Below, piece after piece: positions 33,497-43,384 of a stretch of 64,000 bases of DNA. Position numbers and translations under genes: made by a program. Below the pieces are notes generated by a model. That model was given only the letters and a program-made list of their open reading frames with translations, ran no database searches and was not told where the DNA came from. Position 1 is the first letter of the stretch; the number at the start of each line of letters is the position of its first letter. This DNA comes from Phymatolithon calcareum (taxonomy: Eukaryota; Rhodophyta; Florideophyceae; Hapalidiales): NCBI GenBank assembly GCA_977006965.1, contig OZ345352.1:3720001-3784000 (forward strand), written 5' to 3'.

Positions 33497-35122
33497 ATGC
33501 CGGCCTTTGTACGAGCATTGGTGTCCGAGTTGCGACGCTCGGAACAACGGCTATGTCACGGCAAGCGGCCCCGCAGACGCGATGTTTGCAGAAGATCCGT
33601 ACCGCATTGTGCCTATTTCCATGAAGGTCCGCAACCTGCGCGTGCAACTGATGCGGGGCGTGGCCTTCAGCAAGACTACGCCGAATGGAGCGCGGACTTC
33701 ATAGCGTTATGTCGTGCGCAATTAGACCTTCTCGCAGACTCCATATCCGGTGTAGCGCAGGCCGCGCTCTTCTTCCGCCGCGAGCATCCCACCACAGGAG
33801 CGCTCGAGTTCGTTCCGCTTGTCGTTCTCTCCAATGCTGCAGAGCCGGACCGCGTTTGGATCAGCACAGGATCTGCAACCGAACTAGAAGTCGGGGCTGG
33901 AACTTCGCGGCACAGTCGTGAGCTCCCGGGCGGAATTCCGGCTGAGCGACTCCTCCCAGATTATCCCTTCGTGGCCGTGGGCGCTGACGGAGGCATTGTT
34001 ATGCCAGATGGTGGTCTGTGCGTCCCGGTCGAGTATAATGAGGTTTTTGCGGGCTCCGTTGTTCTGTGGCGTGAAACATCGCCCTCCGTCAGCACTACTG
34101 CCGGTCAACCCTGGCTTCCGGAGGAGGTTGCCCGTGTGCGTCATGTCGCTCGCTCCATTTCTCTGGGTGCAGCGTTAGAGGGTAAGGTCATTTCCGCAGC
34201 GCAAACGGAAAATAATAGCAAGGTCCTCATTGAATCTATTCGATCCCTGCTTCGGTCGTCTATGCATCAGATTCGGTCCCCAATTGCTGCACTAGTGACA
34301 TTTGGCCACCTGTTGCTCCGAAAACTACCACCAGGGGACTCCTTGCGAGGACTAGCGAAGAATATCGTCGTTGAAAGTCTGCGTCTTGATGACCTTCTGG
34401 ACCCACTTGACCAGGTGCAGAAGCAGCTAATTTTGGAAGGCGGAAATGGTAAAGTGAGCAATTCTTTATCAAGAGAAGTACATCCGCAAGCAATGCTTCG
34501 AAAAAGTTCCGTCGAAAATGGCGAAATCGCAGAGGATGCTGTGTCGAATGGGAATGCTTGGACCTTGCAAGACGAAGAGACAGAACAGGAAAACGGGGTA
34601 ATCCCAGAATTGATCTGGATATCTGACATTCTCGAGCCAATTGCAAACTCTGCCATTCTCTTGGCACAAGAAAAAGGGCTCATCTTTGTGAGCAATATTG
34701 ATGAAGACACGCCGCCAGCTCTTCTGGTTGAGCGCGACGTCCGCGAAGCTGTCTACAATTTGATTGATAATGCCGTACGTTACACTCCGGTTGGTGGATA
34801 TGTTGGGATGCAGTCTAGCGTTGTGGAAGATGATAACCGCGGGGTGCTTATTGAGGTTCTTATTTGGGATACGGGCCCTGGCATATCCGATTACGAATTG
34901 GATACAATCTGGGAAAAGGGGAGGCGAGGGCGAGCGGCGAGAGCGTCCGGCATGCCAGGAACTGGCATGGGGCTTGCCATTTCGCGTGAAGCTATAACTA
35001 ACTTGGGAGGCACCATTGAAGTGCAGTCGCCCTTGCCTCGCCATCTTGATCCGCGAAAAGAGAAGGGCGATGAACAGAAAGGAACAGTTTTCCGTCTTCG
35101 TTTTCCACGTGCGGTGATGTAG
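33497..35122 (+). CDS. CSK: chloroplast sensor kinase-like histidine kinase
   Basis: From ATG 33497 the frame encodes 541 residues; the frame is open further upstream but lacks another ATG. An Arg-rich N-terminus could be a plastid transit peptide. A GAF-like region follows (about 65-250, with QAALFFRREHPT and FVPLVVLSN). The phospho-acceptor box is MHQIRSPIAALVTFGHLL with H257. The ATPase domain has the N box LIDNAVRYTP (N425), G1 DTGPGI (458) and G2 GTGMGLAIS (488). The H box plus TFGHLLLRKLP and the GAF-HK layout match CSK/Hik2 kinases, which adjust plastid gene expression to redox state. Alternatives are another plastid or cyanobacterial-type kinase. The N-terminus is uncertain, because a different frame at 33435-33704 also looks protein-like. 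Confidence 0.85.
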   Translation: MPAFVRALVSELRRSEQRLCHGKRPRRRDVCRRSVPHCAYFHEGPQPARATDAGRGLQQDYAEWSADFIALCRAQLDLLADSISGVAQAALFFRREHPTTGALEFVPLVVLSNAAEPDRVWISTGSATELEVGAGTSRHSRELPGGIPAERLLPDYPFVAVGADGGIVMPDGGLCVPVEYNEVFAGSVVLWRETSPSVSTTAGQPWLPEEVARVRHVARSISLGAALEGKVISAAQTENNSKVLIESIRSLLRSSMHQIRSPIAALVTFGHLLLRKLPPGDSLRGLAKNIVVESLRLDDLLDPLDQVQKQLILEGGNGKVSNSLSREVHPQAMLRKSSVENGEIAEDAVSNGNAWTLQDEETEQENGVIPELIWISDILEPIANSAILLAQEKGLIFVSNIDEDTPPALLVERDVREAVYNLIDNAVRYTPVGGYVGMQSSVVEDDNRGVLIEVLIWDTGPGISDYELDTIWEKGRRGRAARASGMPGTGMGLAISREAITNLGGTIEVQSPLPRHLDPRKEKGDEQKGTVFRLRFPRAVM

Positions 35123-35240
35123 GGAGTGATAAGTTTTAAATACTCTGAATGATCGCTCCCCGAACTGTTCCCCAACCCGAGCTTTTTTGTGCCAAACCAT
35201 CTTCCTCATCGTCCTCAATTTTCGTGCTACTGCCGAACGC

Positions 35241-36611
35241 TTATTCCAATTTACGATTTCTAGCACTTCGTCTTTTCCTATCCCGTGGCGCTTGCTGCTG
35301 GGGAGATTCCTTCTTCATTTCTGAAGCTTGCTTACTATTTCCGCTTGTGCCTTCTTGAACAATTTCAATGGTGCAATTGGTCGCACCCCAAAACTTGGTC
35401 GCAATTTTCTCAGCCTCCTCTTTTATCAACTTGATCTCTCTGTCCATCAACGCAGTATCCTCCTGTTCATCATGTTCGAAAAGAGTCACGGACACGTTCA
35501 CGCCTTGCCCCTTCCGCTTCCGATTCCACATCCCTCGAATACGCCCATGCACGATAACGGTGGGCACAATATCCGCGTTCCGCGACCAAATTCGCTTCCG
35601 ATGACGTTCCCCCACCACCCACTCTTTGTTGCGATGAGGTAGCAGGTACGGATCAAATCGCCCAAGTAGTCTCACAGGCCACTCCTCCCTAGGTGGCACC
35701 TCCTTTGCGCATTTAGCAAGTCGCTCTTCAGCTTCTCCGCGGGTCACCAACATGTCCCCTTCTATTCCTGGTATCCGTTGCAACTCCCCAAGTTGTAGTA
35801 ACTGCTTAACAGCCGCCTGACTCACCCCAGCCTTCAACCCCATCCAATACCGAAAGTCCTGTTCCTCAGCCGGAGCGTACACTGCAAAATACCTCCTCGC
35901 CGCCACACAAAGCGCCTCATGTTCGTCAACATGTTCCCAAGCGCCATTCCAGGGCGCCAGAACGAGGCGACGCGCATCGCTCACGCCGCGCGTGACCCTT
36001 GTTGCTATCCCCCGTACTGTAGCATGAATAAAAGGGGATCTACGAGCCATCCCACTCATGTCTGCATTTGAACCCAAGTTGTGCGCAAGCGGTGCCACAA
36101 TTGCAGTGTCAACTTCCTTCCCCTCACGAAGTATACCATCCAATTGCTCGGAAACCGCATCGCAAAGCGTACGAGTCCCCGTGCATCGCGACAGTCGTGA
36201 CTCGGTCGCGGCCTGCAATCGCTCGCGTGTTGCACCCATCGCAATAGGCCAATCATCTGGTGCGTACATGTGCAACGTGCAACGCTGTCCCCAAGCCCTT
36301 ACCACCGAGTCCGTGGAGCGGAGACAGCGCTCTGAGAGTAAGGTGCGCGACATAGCGGCATCGTGCTGACGGTTGAAGATCGCTAACAGGACTGAATCGG
36401 CTTCTTGTGCTTGCAACCCGAAATGGGCGGCCGCAAGCGAGGTTGCCGTTGCCGGGGACGTACCTTCACCCCATAGCCCCGACGAAAATAGCCGGAAATA
36501 ACGCACCGATGCAGCGCAAGGTACCGGCGAGAACGCTGTGGGCGATGTCGAACGAGAGCTATTTGGTGCTAATTTGCGCCTTTTTCGGGAGCGACTGTAG
36601 TCTGACGGCAT
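35241..36611 (-). CDS. winged-helix DNA-binding protein, HTH_42/AlkZ-like
   Basis: The protein has 456 residues from ATG 36611; an ATG at 36827 in the same frame exists but lies in a hairpin. After a Ser/Arg-rich N-terminus come VRAWGQRCTLHMYAPDDW, corresponding to the RGTLH block of the family, then a long helical middle. The C-terminal part has RLLGRFDPYLLPHRNKEWVV and VPTVIVHGRIRGMWNRK. These blocks are typical of the winged-helix proteins that include bacterial AlkZ/YcaQ-type DNA glycosylases, which unhook interstrand crosslinks or bulky adducts. The Arg/Lys-rich tail is an extension. Glycosylase activity is not proven, since the catalytic motif cannot be assigned by eye. It is convergent with the CSK-like gene, with about 118 bp between stops. 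Confidence 0.75.
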   Translation of the reverse strand: MPSDYSRSRKRRKLAPNSSRSTSPTAFSPVPCAASVRYFRLFSSGLWGEGTSPATATSLAAAHFGLQAQEADSVLLAIFNRQHDAAMSRTLLSERCLRSTDSVVRAWGQRCTLHMYAPDDWPIAMGATRERLQAATESRLSRCTGTRTLCDAVSEQLDGILREGKEVDTAIVAPLAHNLGSNADMSGMARRSPFIHATVRGIATRVTRGVSDARRLVLAPWNGAWEHVDEHEALCVAARRYFAVYAPAEEQDFRYWMGLKAGVSQAAVKQLLQLGELQRIPGIEGDMLVTRGEAEERLAKCAKEVPPREEWPVRLLGRFDPYLLPHRNKEWVVGERHRKRIWSRNADIVPTVIVHGRIRGMWNRKRKGQGVNVSVTLFEHDEQEDTALMDREIKLIKEEAEKIATKFWGATNCTIEIVQEGTSGNSKQASEMKKESPQQQAPRDRKRRSARNRKLE

Positions 36612-36787
36612 CGTTACCGGCGGCGATGCGGTGGGAAAAGAGGTGGGAGGCTGGAGTACAGCACAGCATCGCCAGGGGAATGTTAAGAGGGGGACAAAAC
36701 CGAATCGGGTGTCATACCACTTTGTAACAAACACGCTAAGAAAATCGAGGCGTGCGTTCCCCTGGTATCGCTTTTCACTCTGGTGTG

Positions 36788-36878
36788 GTAAATAGCACTG
36801 ACCAATAATTGTGTCATGCATGTTCATAGCGCTGTGGTATGAACATGCAGGACACAATTAGTGGTCAGCGCTATTTAC
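36788..36878. repeat. long imperfect hairpin, 41-bp arms
   Basis: The arms 36788-36828 and 36838-36878 are complementary with about four mismatches around the 9-nt loop GCGCTGTGG. The arm contains AATTGTGTC and GCATGTTCATA. The shape resembles a small-RNA precursor, though transcription is unknown. Confidence 0.75.
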
Positions 36879-36915
36879 AAAGTGCGGCTTTGAAGAAGAA
36901 GAAAAGTATACCTGG

Positions 36916-36961
36916 TAGCCCGATTAGAGGAGAAGGCAAACCTTTTCCTCTAATCGGGCTA
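36916..36961. repeat. hairpin with 21-bp arms and 4-nt loop
   Basis: TAGCCCGATTAGAGGAG... pairs with ...CCTCTAATCGGGCTA around CAAA, with one mismatch. It sits 37 bp beyond the previous hairpin. Confidence 0.75.
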
Positions 36962-36964
36962 GCA

Positions 36965-37480
36965 GCGATTCGAGAGCCTAAGTTTTTTCCTTTCTATCCT
37001 ATCGTTAGCGAGTTGACTGTGGCTCTCACGTCTCGTCCAGGCACGTCACCAAAGATTGATTTTGGAGTTGGTCTGACGCATTGTGGCAGCACCTGGCGGA
37101 CCAGGTGGCGCTCGTCCATTCTAACAGTGTGTCCATGCCAGTTCCATCGTAGGTCTCTGGCCCGCATGATCACGTCGATGGTGGGTGTCCTGGCTTCGTC
37201 GGCTATTGGTCTCTCCGTTTTTCTCGATAGCATCTTAGCACCTGTTAACATGAGTTTCTTCCGTACTGGTTCTGTCAGCTTCTATGATTCACAGCCACAT
37301 AGAAGAGTTGACTTGATACAACAGAGGAGCCGAAAAGACATAGAAGTAAACCTTAAAAAGTTACCAACGCATCTGCAGACGCCTGGGGCAACTTCTCGAG
37401 TGCCAAGAAATTTGTCTTGCTTTCGACCGAGCAAGACTTTCTTGTGGTGGGTGTTCCGCTGTTCGGCGGTGTACAAAAAC
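36965..37480 (-). pseudogene. non-LTR retrotransposon C-terminal fragment
   Basis: On the minus strand, LLCCIKSTLLCGCES (thumb region) is followed by RARDLRWNWHGHTVRMDERH and VRQVLPQCVRPTPKSIFGDV. This is the same C-terminal set as at 13.1-13.7 kb and 31.8-32.0 kb. The frames are interrupted. Confidence 0.7.
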
Positions 37481-37489
37481 CCACCTCCG

Positions 37490-37925
37490 GTCCCCTGAGG
37501 GGCCTAGATGTAGAAAATTAGTCAACCCTCATGTGTCACGCTAATGACATGGTACACATAGTTGATCCAATGTCTAACTTCTGACTCGGCTCACTGAGAC
37601 CCTGCGAATCCATCAGCCGTGGTTTCACCCGAACCTCCCCTGTCACTACCAGAGCTCGGCGACTGCTACGGACACTGAGGTAACCAGCTAACATTGGGGT
37701 GCTGAGAAGGAGACTGGAATGAAACCAGATCATTCCAGGTCTTGCTCCGCGGACGACTTCCAAAAGGAATTCTGACCATATCAAGTGCAGCAACTGGTGG
37801 TGTTAGATTTGACACTTTACACTTGCCCGACGAAGATGACAACGAAAGAAATAAAAAATTAGTTAAAGGCACCAAAACACTCTGACCACGGCCCAGTTCA
37901 GTTCGAACATCATCTGAGACTACCC
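37490..37925. other. no gene recognised
   Basis: 3' flank of the membrane protein gene; no recognisable feature. Confidence 0.35.
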
Positions 37926-37929
37926 CACG

Positions 37930-39585
37930 CTATTCATCCTCATATTCTACCCCTCGGCCCGCCACTTGCCCGTTGCTTCGTCTTCGCACAATACCGATAA
38001 GACTTGAAAAAGTCATACTTCCCACTCCCCCACGACCCGGCAAATTCCGCCTACTTCCCGCCTCTTCTGTTCCCAGCTCAGGCTCCAGCCACCTACTCTC
38101 GCTCTGACGCGGTGCACGCCGCCGTAAAAGACCGGAGAACAGCGATGAAAATCGGGCATTAATAGGTCCTGCCGCCGGCGGTGGCGGTGGAGGAAAGTCT
38201 GCCATGACGTTCGGTGCCAGTGCATCGTCATAATTGACATGTGGCATGTGGTTCGCACCCACGGGAATGTACGCGTCCATACGCAGCAGTGCAGGACCAA
38301 AAGGCTCGGGATGTTCACCTTTGTCCCGTCGACGACTCATCCATTTCCGAGCGCAATGTTCGATGAGAATGCCCACGACGATGGCTGAAATGCCGAGGGC
38401 AATCACGATGATTCCGATGCTGCGGAAACGGATTTGTGGACTGCACTTTGCTGCCCACGTTTCCGCCACTTGCAATCCATCCACTTCACCCACGAGCCAA
38501 GTCTCGGCATTGCGCGTGGTTGTCGTTCCGGTTTGCACCAGTTCAATTCCCTTGATGACGAAAGGGACGGCGGAAAACACATCTGTCAGCAGCACATAGA
38601 AGAACGTAGCCACATCAGACACGTCGGCGATAAGAGCCACGGGGATGAAAGACATTAACAGGGGGAGAATTAAAATAGCAAAGTTGGACTCCGTCAGTGC
38701 GTCTGTTGCTTGGTCTACAGCGAGGATATTAGCCTGTAGCGCCGCGGTAAGAGCTCGATTTTGCTCAAACTGCATATCTGTTACACGCGATATTTCAGCT
38801 GCCCCAACACCTTCTGCGTACGCCGTGGTGAATATGTCCGTTGCATTTTTGTCGCCGCCAACTGTGCTCAGGTTCATCAGCAGCGGGGTGCTAAAGTTCT
38901 GATGCACGTGCTCAACAATACGCTTTCGAATCCTCCCAACCTTTAGCACAGTCGGCGACGTGACGGCAGCAATAATATACCAGATGTTATCCTTTTTAAT
39001 CGCCGTTGCGTAGTCCAGGGTACACCTCTGGAGGTCTGGTTCGTATTGCAGCCCCGCAAAAGCATGAGCGGTCTGATCAGTCATGCGTTCAGGCCACAGC
39101 CTTTTGATTTCAGAGTCATTCCTCACGACCCTATTGCCGACCTCGCGAAACAGCGTTGAGGCTCTCTTGAGAAGAGTGAACGCCATGTTACGGGCTTTCC
39201 TGTCGCTGTGCTCTGTGCGCGTGGCACAACTCTTCTCCGGAGGTTGCAACCGACGGTCCTCCATGTATATCCGGGCATCTTCAATCCACCCCTGACCTCG
39301 CAGGGTACATTCCGAGCCATCGGACGTAGTTCGGCGCTTTTTTACGTCATCCGATATCCCTTCAAACCACTGCACAAGATCGGCAAAAAGTTGCTCTGCC
39401 GCTTTAGACTTGTTCACCTTTTTCAAGTTTTTCAACTCATTCGTGAAAGGCGCATCTTTCGAACCTCCGTAGACATTTCGCGCGGCGGCAGATACGTCCG
39501 GAAAAGTCACGTTCTGTTCCTGCTGCGCTCGTGCGCCAATTGCAGCAAATAGCACTAATGCCGCAAACAGGAGAGCGCGAAGCAT
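37930..39585 (-). CDS. signal-peptide membrane protein, tandem paralogue 1
   Basis: The protein has 551 residues from ATG 39585. It starts with a cleavable-looking signal peptide (LLFAALVLFAAIGARA). An ectodomain of about 280 residues with a few Cys and several N-x-S/T sites follows. Then come hydrophobic segments at about 301-321, 327-347 and 388-410, and a cytosol-facing tail with a proline run and Arg-rich stretches. The core SFIPVALIADVSDVATFFYV and SAVPFVIKGIEL are nearly identical to the neighbour 39763-41415. No known family is recognised. The layout fits a cell-surface or endomembrane protein. The two genes are in tandem, 178 bp apart. Confidence 0.8.
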   Translation of the reverse strand: MLRALLFAALVLFAAIGARAQQEQNVTFPDVSAAARNVYGGSKDAPFTNELKNLKKVNKSKAAEQLFADLVQWFEGISDDVKKRRTTSDGSECTLRGQGWIEDARIYMEDRRLQPPEKSCATRTEHSDRKARNMAFTLLKRASTLFREVGNRVVRNDSEIKRLWPERMTDQTAHAFAGLQYEPDLQRCTLDYATAIKKDNIWYIIAAVTSPTVLKVGRIRKRIVEHVHQNFSTPLLMNLSTVGGDKNATDIFTTAYAEGVGAAEISRVTDMQFEQNRALTAALQANILAVDQATDALTESNFAILILPLLMSFIPVALIADVSDVATFFYVLLTDVFSAVPFVIKGIELVQTGTTTTRNAETWLVGEVDGLQVAETWAAKCSPQIRFRSIGIIVIALGISAIVVGILIEHCARKWMSRRRDKGEHPEPFGPALLRMDAYIPVGANHMPHVNYDDALAPNVMADFPPPPPPAAGPINARFSSLFSGLLRRRAPRQSESRWLEPELGTEEAGSRRNLPGRGGVGSMTFSSLIGIVRRRSNGQVAGRGVEYEDE

Positions 39586-39762
39586 TGTGCCACAAAGAGC
39601 GAGTGACCCCCGAGTGGAGCAGCACACACAGGCACGGAAGCGTCGCGCTGGACGCAAAAGAGTAAATCATGGACATATTCCAAAAGACATGCATAGCACG
39701 GACCGTATTGGTAGAAAAAAAAGCCTTGCAAGCGTTCACCTCACTGTAAGCTCTGCAGCCTG

Positions 39763-41415
39763 CTACTCCTCATGCTCGTACCATCTTTCGTCCGACCATC
39801 GAGAAACCTGCCTGGGACTTGGGCCGCGCACAGCCCCGGAGGCGACCGCTGCGCCCAGCCCAGCACCAGTTCCCAGGGTGGGACCATGAGAATGATCGCC
39901 GTTATCTAACGGGATGGGGGAGCGGCGGCGAGTGAAGCGGCGGTAGATTGCGGAGAAAGGCCCAGGTGCGGTCGGCGGCGGCGCAGGAATATCTGCGGCA
40001 TAATTTGGCGCATCCTCATGGTCAGAGTAGTTTCGTGGGATGAGCGGATGCGAGACAGCGAAGAGGGCATCGCCAAAGGGACGAGGGTTTTCTCCTTGAG
40101 CGATGCGTCTGCGCATGTACTTGCGAGCTATATGCTCGAGCGCAAAACCGGAGAGGATCGTGCCGATGCCAATGCAGATAAATAGAATGCCGTAGGTTTT
40201 GAACTCTGGACGCGGCTTGCAGCTGGCAACCCAGGATTCAGACACGACGATATTACCCTCGCCCACAACCCAAGTCTCAGCATTCACCTTGGTGTCAGTG
40301 CCAGTGTGTAGTAGTTCGATGCCCTTGATAACAAACGGGACGGCGGAGAAAAAGTCGGTGAAGATGACGTAAATGAATGCGGCAAAGTCGTTCACATCTG
40401 CAATTAGCGCCACTGGAATGAATGACATGGCGAGCGGAAGTGCGAGAATGGCAACATTGGACGGACGGATGGCATCCTTTGCTTGATCGACGGCGAGTGC
40501 GTTACTGGAGAGTGCGCGACTCAGGGGACGATTTTTGTCGTACGCCATGTTGTACACTGAGGATATGTCCGCCGAGCCTTCCCAAGAAGCATAAATAGTG
40601 GTATACGGCTTCACTTCTCCAACGAACTTTTTTTCCTTGGTGTCGTATTCTTGAAACCAAAGCGTAAGGGGACAGCAGAAATCCTCGTGTATCCATTCTT
40701 CTAGAAACCAGCGCTCTCTAGCGCCGAGTAACCTATCCACGCCTCTGTTCGTGACCTGGGCATGGATATACCACTTTTTGTCAAGCCTAACCGCCGTGGC
40801 GCGCTCAATATTACATGTTTGCTCGTCCGCCTTTGAGATGTAGCTCCAAGATGCCAGTTTCTGCCACACTCCCTGTTTAGATTTGGATTTCCATCTCTTT
40901 TGGCTTGAGAGCGGGAGTCCTGCTTTTCGATAGACTTCGGCAACGTCTCTAAAGAGTTTACGTGCGCGGCGACCTTCAACGACGGTGTGAAGATGGGTGG
41001 TTGTACAAGCCGTGTTCACAACGCCGAGTCTGCGGTCTGCCATAGCGCCTTTGGCTTTTTTGGTCCAATCGTGATTGCGAAGATTGCAATAGGAACCTTT
41101 GTTTTCTCTCTGTTTCTCCTCAACCATATCCAAATTGTGTCGAAACCAGCGTACAACTTCAAGAAACTTCTCTCTGTCGGACTCTGGCTGACATCGGATT
41201 GCCGCTGTGAATGGAGCAGCGATTGAAGCGCCGCCCATGTGGTCCTTGACAAAATCTCTGACTTCGGTTTCCGCCGTCAGCTGAGGGAATGGGGGACATG
41301 TTCCATTCGGCTGCTGGGGGAATTGGGAACAAGAGGCAGCGTTGTCTTGGACACATTGCTGTGCAATAATGAACGGGGCGAACAAGACGAGAGCAACGAC
41401 GTGAAATGGAGCCAT
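39763..41415 (-). CDS. signal-peptide membrane protein, tandem paralogue 2
   Basis: The protein has 550 residues from ATG 41415; the preceding in-frame open codons lack ATG. Signal peptide MAPFHVVALVLFAPFIIAQQ. The ectodomain is more Cys-rich than in paralogue 1 (CVQDNAASC near the N-terminus). It shares the motif NALAVDQAKDAI, SFIPVALIADVNDFAAFIYV, SAVPFVIKGIELLHTGTDT, and a third hydrophobic segment before a basic ARKYMRRR motif. The tail includes PAPPPTAPGPF and ends in RWYEHEE. Function unknown. It probably arose by tandem duplication with its neighbour, since length and order of motifs are the same although overall identity is modest. Confidence 0.8.
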   Translation of the reverse strand: MAPFHVVALVLFAPFIIAQQCVQDNAASCSQFPQQPNGTCPPFPQLTAETEVRDFVKDHMGGASIAAPFTAAIRCQPESDREKFLEVVRWFRHNLDMVEEKQRENKGSYCNLRNHDWTKKAKGAMADRRLGVVNTACTTTHLHTVVEGRRARKLFRDVAEVYRKAGLPLSSQKRWKSKSKQGVWQKLASWSYISKADEQTCNIERATAVRLDKKWYIHAQVTNRGVDRLLGARERWFLEEWIHEDFCCPLTLWFQEYDTKEKKFVGEVKPYTTIYASWEGSADISSVYNMAYDKNRPLSRALSSNALAVDQAKDAIRPSNVAILALPLAMSFIPVALIADVNDFAAFIYVIFTDFFSAVPFVIKGIELLHTGTDTKVNAETWVVGEGNIVVSESWVASCKPRPEFKTYGILFICIGIGTILSGFALEHIARKYMRRRIAQGENPRPFGDALFAVSHPLIPRNYSDHEDAPNYAADIPAPPPTAPGPFSAIYRRFTRRRSPIPLDNGDHSHGPTLGTGAGLGAAVASGAVRGPSPRQVSRWSDERWYEHEE

Positions 41416-42849
41416 TTGCAAAGCTTCGAGAGGCACGGTCCCTGAAGCTCGGGTGAACAAAATTGGAGAACCTTTGAAAATTGGACGCGTTCAGGACCGT
41501 TAGTGAAGCAGGTACGAAACTGGCATTTTCGCCGGTCATCAAAAACACGTCTAGTATGTACAGTACGGTTACCGCACAGTAAACTTTACGTCGAGCGATG
41601 CTGTAGATAGTACTGTATTGCATACAAACAGCAACAAGGGCCGCCTCGCGCAGTATTTCACTTACTTTTTTGATCACCGTAGTGGAGATGAAAAAGTAAC
41701 TGACATTCACAAATCCACACCGGGGGAGACTGCGAAGCAACAATACTGATTCATGTAAATTACAGTCCAGCATTCAGTTCACTCCTCGAAGAGATGGACA
41801 AACCTCGCAACGGCAACTCCTTCGAGTGCGAGGACATGGTCCTTATTCATACTGTAAATGATGACAGGAGTGGACATTCGAGAACCAGCTCATTCTTTTG
41901 TTGTCAAGGGGCCTTCAGAGGTCCTGGCGAGACCCAGTGGACCACAATCACGGCTCATTCGCGGTCCCGAATTATGGGACGGGCTCGTTTATGCCCGGGC
42001 ATATTTTGTAGAGGAAATTACTAAAATGACCATGAGGCACCAGCGGGTATTATGATATGCATCATTTCTGTCAGCATTCCGCCTATGGTGCAGTTTCTAC
42101 AGTAGGTCCGTTCAAGCCTTGTGCCACTTTACAGTAATATTATTCGTTACTTCTTGATTTTCCCATCTTTTACGAAATTGTTTTGCTCCAAAAAGCATCT
42201 CAAACGATCTTTTCGCGAAGACGCAACTGTCCCGCAAGTTTTCCATAATGGCAAATCCATGGATTTGGAACTCAAATTTCTGTCGGAGCTGTCTTCACGT
42301 CTAAGCCGATGACTTAAAAGTCTGCTTTGTCCACGCATGCTGCATTTAATGGATGTATATATCGTGCTGCAAAAAATCCCTCTCATCTAACCAAACGTCT
42401 TCATGTGCCTTTCGCGTCCACCGAGTAAAGGTCCATTACGGGCGGAACATGTTACAAACGAGGGCATAACAAGTAGTCGTGTAAGGAATTTGTCCAGGGA
42501 GATATGGGAAAGCTCGATTTATAGGGCAAATGATGTGATTTTGACTGATAGAAGAATTTGGGCATACAGGATTGACTGATAGACAATCGAAGCCTCTTCG
42601 CAATAACTGTACGCTATAGTAGAGTTAGTGTGTCATGGATTACATATCTAGCCAATTGTATGCCCAGTATTTCAAGTATTATAGAGTTTAGGTACAGTCC
42701 AAACAAGATTCTCTGTATGCAACCGCCACTCAACGACCAATGCGGCGGTCGGCAAGCGTGCCAAATATCCAGGCACTCTTGTAGCTTCTGCAGTCAACGT
42801 CGGCATTGGCGTGTGAAATAGCAACGAGAAAGACTACCATGTCGCCATT
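41416..42849. other. no gene recognised
   Basis: Intergenic 5' flank of the tandem pair. It contains several TACAGTA/TACTGTA words (about 41555-41610) and no domain-bearing frame. Confidence 0.4.
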
Positions 42850-43097
42850 GGAAGAGTGGAAATGGTGTGTGGCAGGAAGGGCAATGTAGGGCGCAGGTGG
42901 TGGCGGTCCGAGTGAGGAGTCGGAAGAATGAAGACGAATAGAAAGGGACGGTTGCGGTTGACATGACATGACTGATGACTGTGTCCTGCAAAGTTGCAGA
43001 TTATCTGTACATATATTTCAAACATCAAAAATACGATAATTAAAATGACTTTGGGGAATAGGAGAAATGGAAGGATTGAAGGGCATCTCGCAGTAAT
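42850..43097 (+). repeat. palindrome arm segment A (left)
   Basis: It is the inverted copy of 46354-46603 over about 250 bp. Matching landmarks are the GACATGACATGACTGATG region, CAAAGTTGCAGATTATCTG, and GGGCATCTCGCAGTAATAT at its inner edge. It is directly continuous with segment B, which makes it the uninterrupted, empty version of the locus. Confidence 0.85.
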
Positions 43098-43384
43098 ATA
43101 TGTTCGATGTCGATGTTTCTGATGAGAAAGCATTCTGTTGTTGGCGATGAACAGAACGTTATTTTAGATGGCGGAATCACCTTCATGTGAGAAGGGGACA
43201 GTAGGAAAATATGGTCCACTCTCGGATGCACATTGCAAACGATAGTGCAGAAGACGAGGCTATAGGAAAAGGGCAGTTTCACCTATTATTTGTACTGCAT
43301 TCATGGACACTGTGGACACGAGAACGTCTTTCGGGCGTACCATATTACTACAAATTTATATTTAAAAGTTGACTTTATTCCCCT
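43098..43384 (+). repeat. palindrome arm segments B and C (left)
   Basis: Segment B (43098-43238, ATGTTCGATGTCGATG ... AACGATAGT) and segment C (43345-43384, TATTACTACAAATTTATA ...) are inverted at 44143-44288 and 44101-44141. Between B and C the left arm has about 105 bp that the right arm lacks. Confidence 0.85.

Noticed and set aside
35241-36857. Longer start for the AlkZ-like protein at or before 36827
   Set aside because: The upstream part translates a hairpin arm and begins with TTG. The ATG at 36611 precedes the protein-like region.
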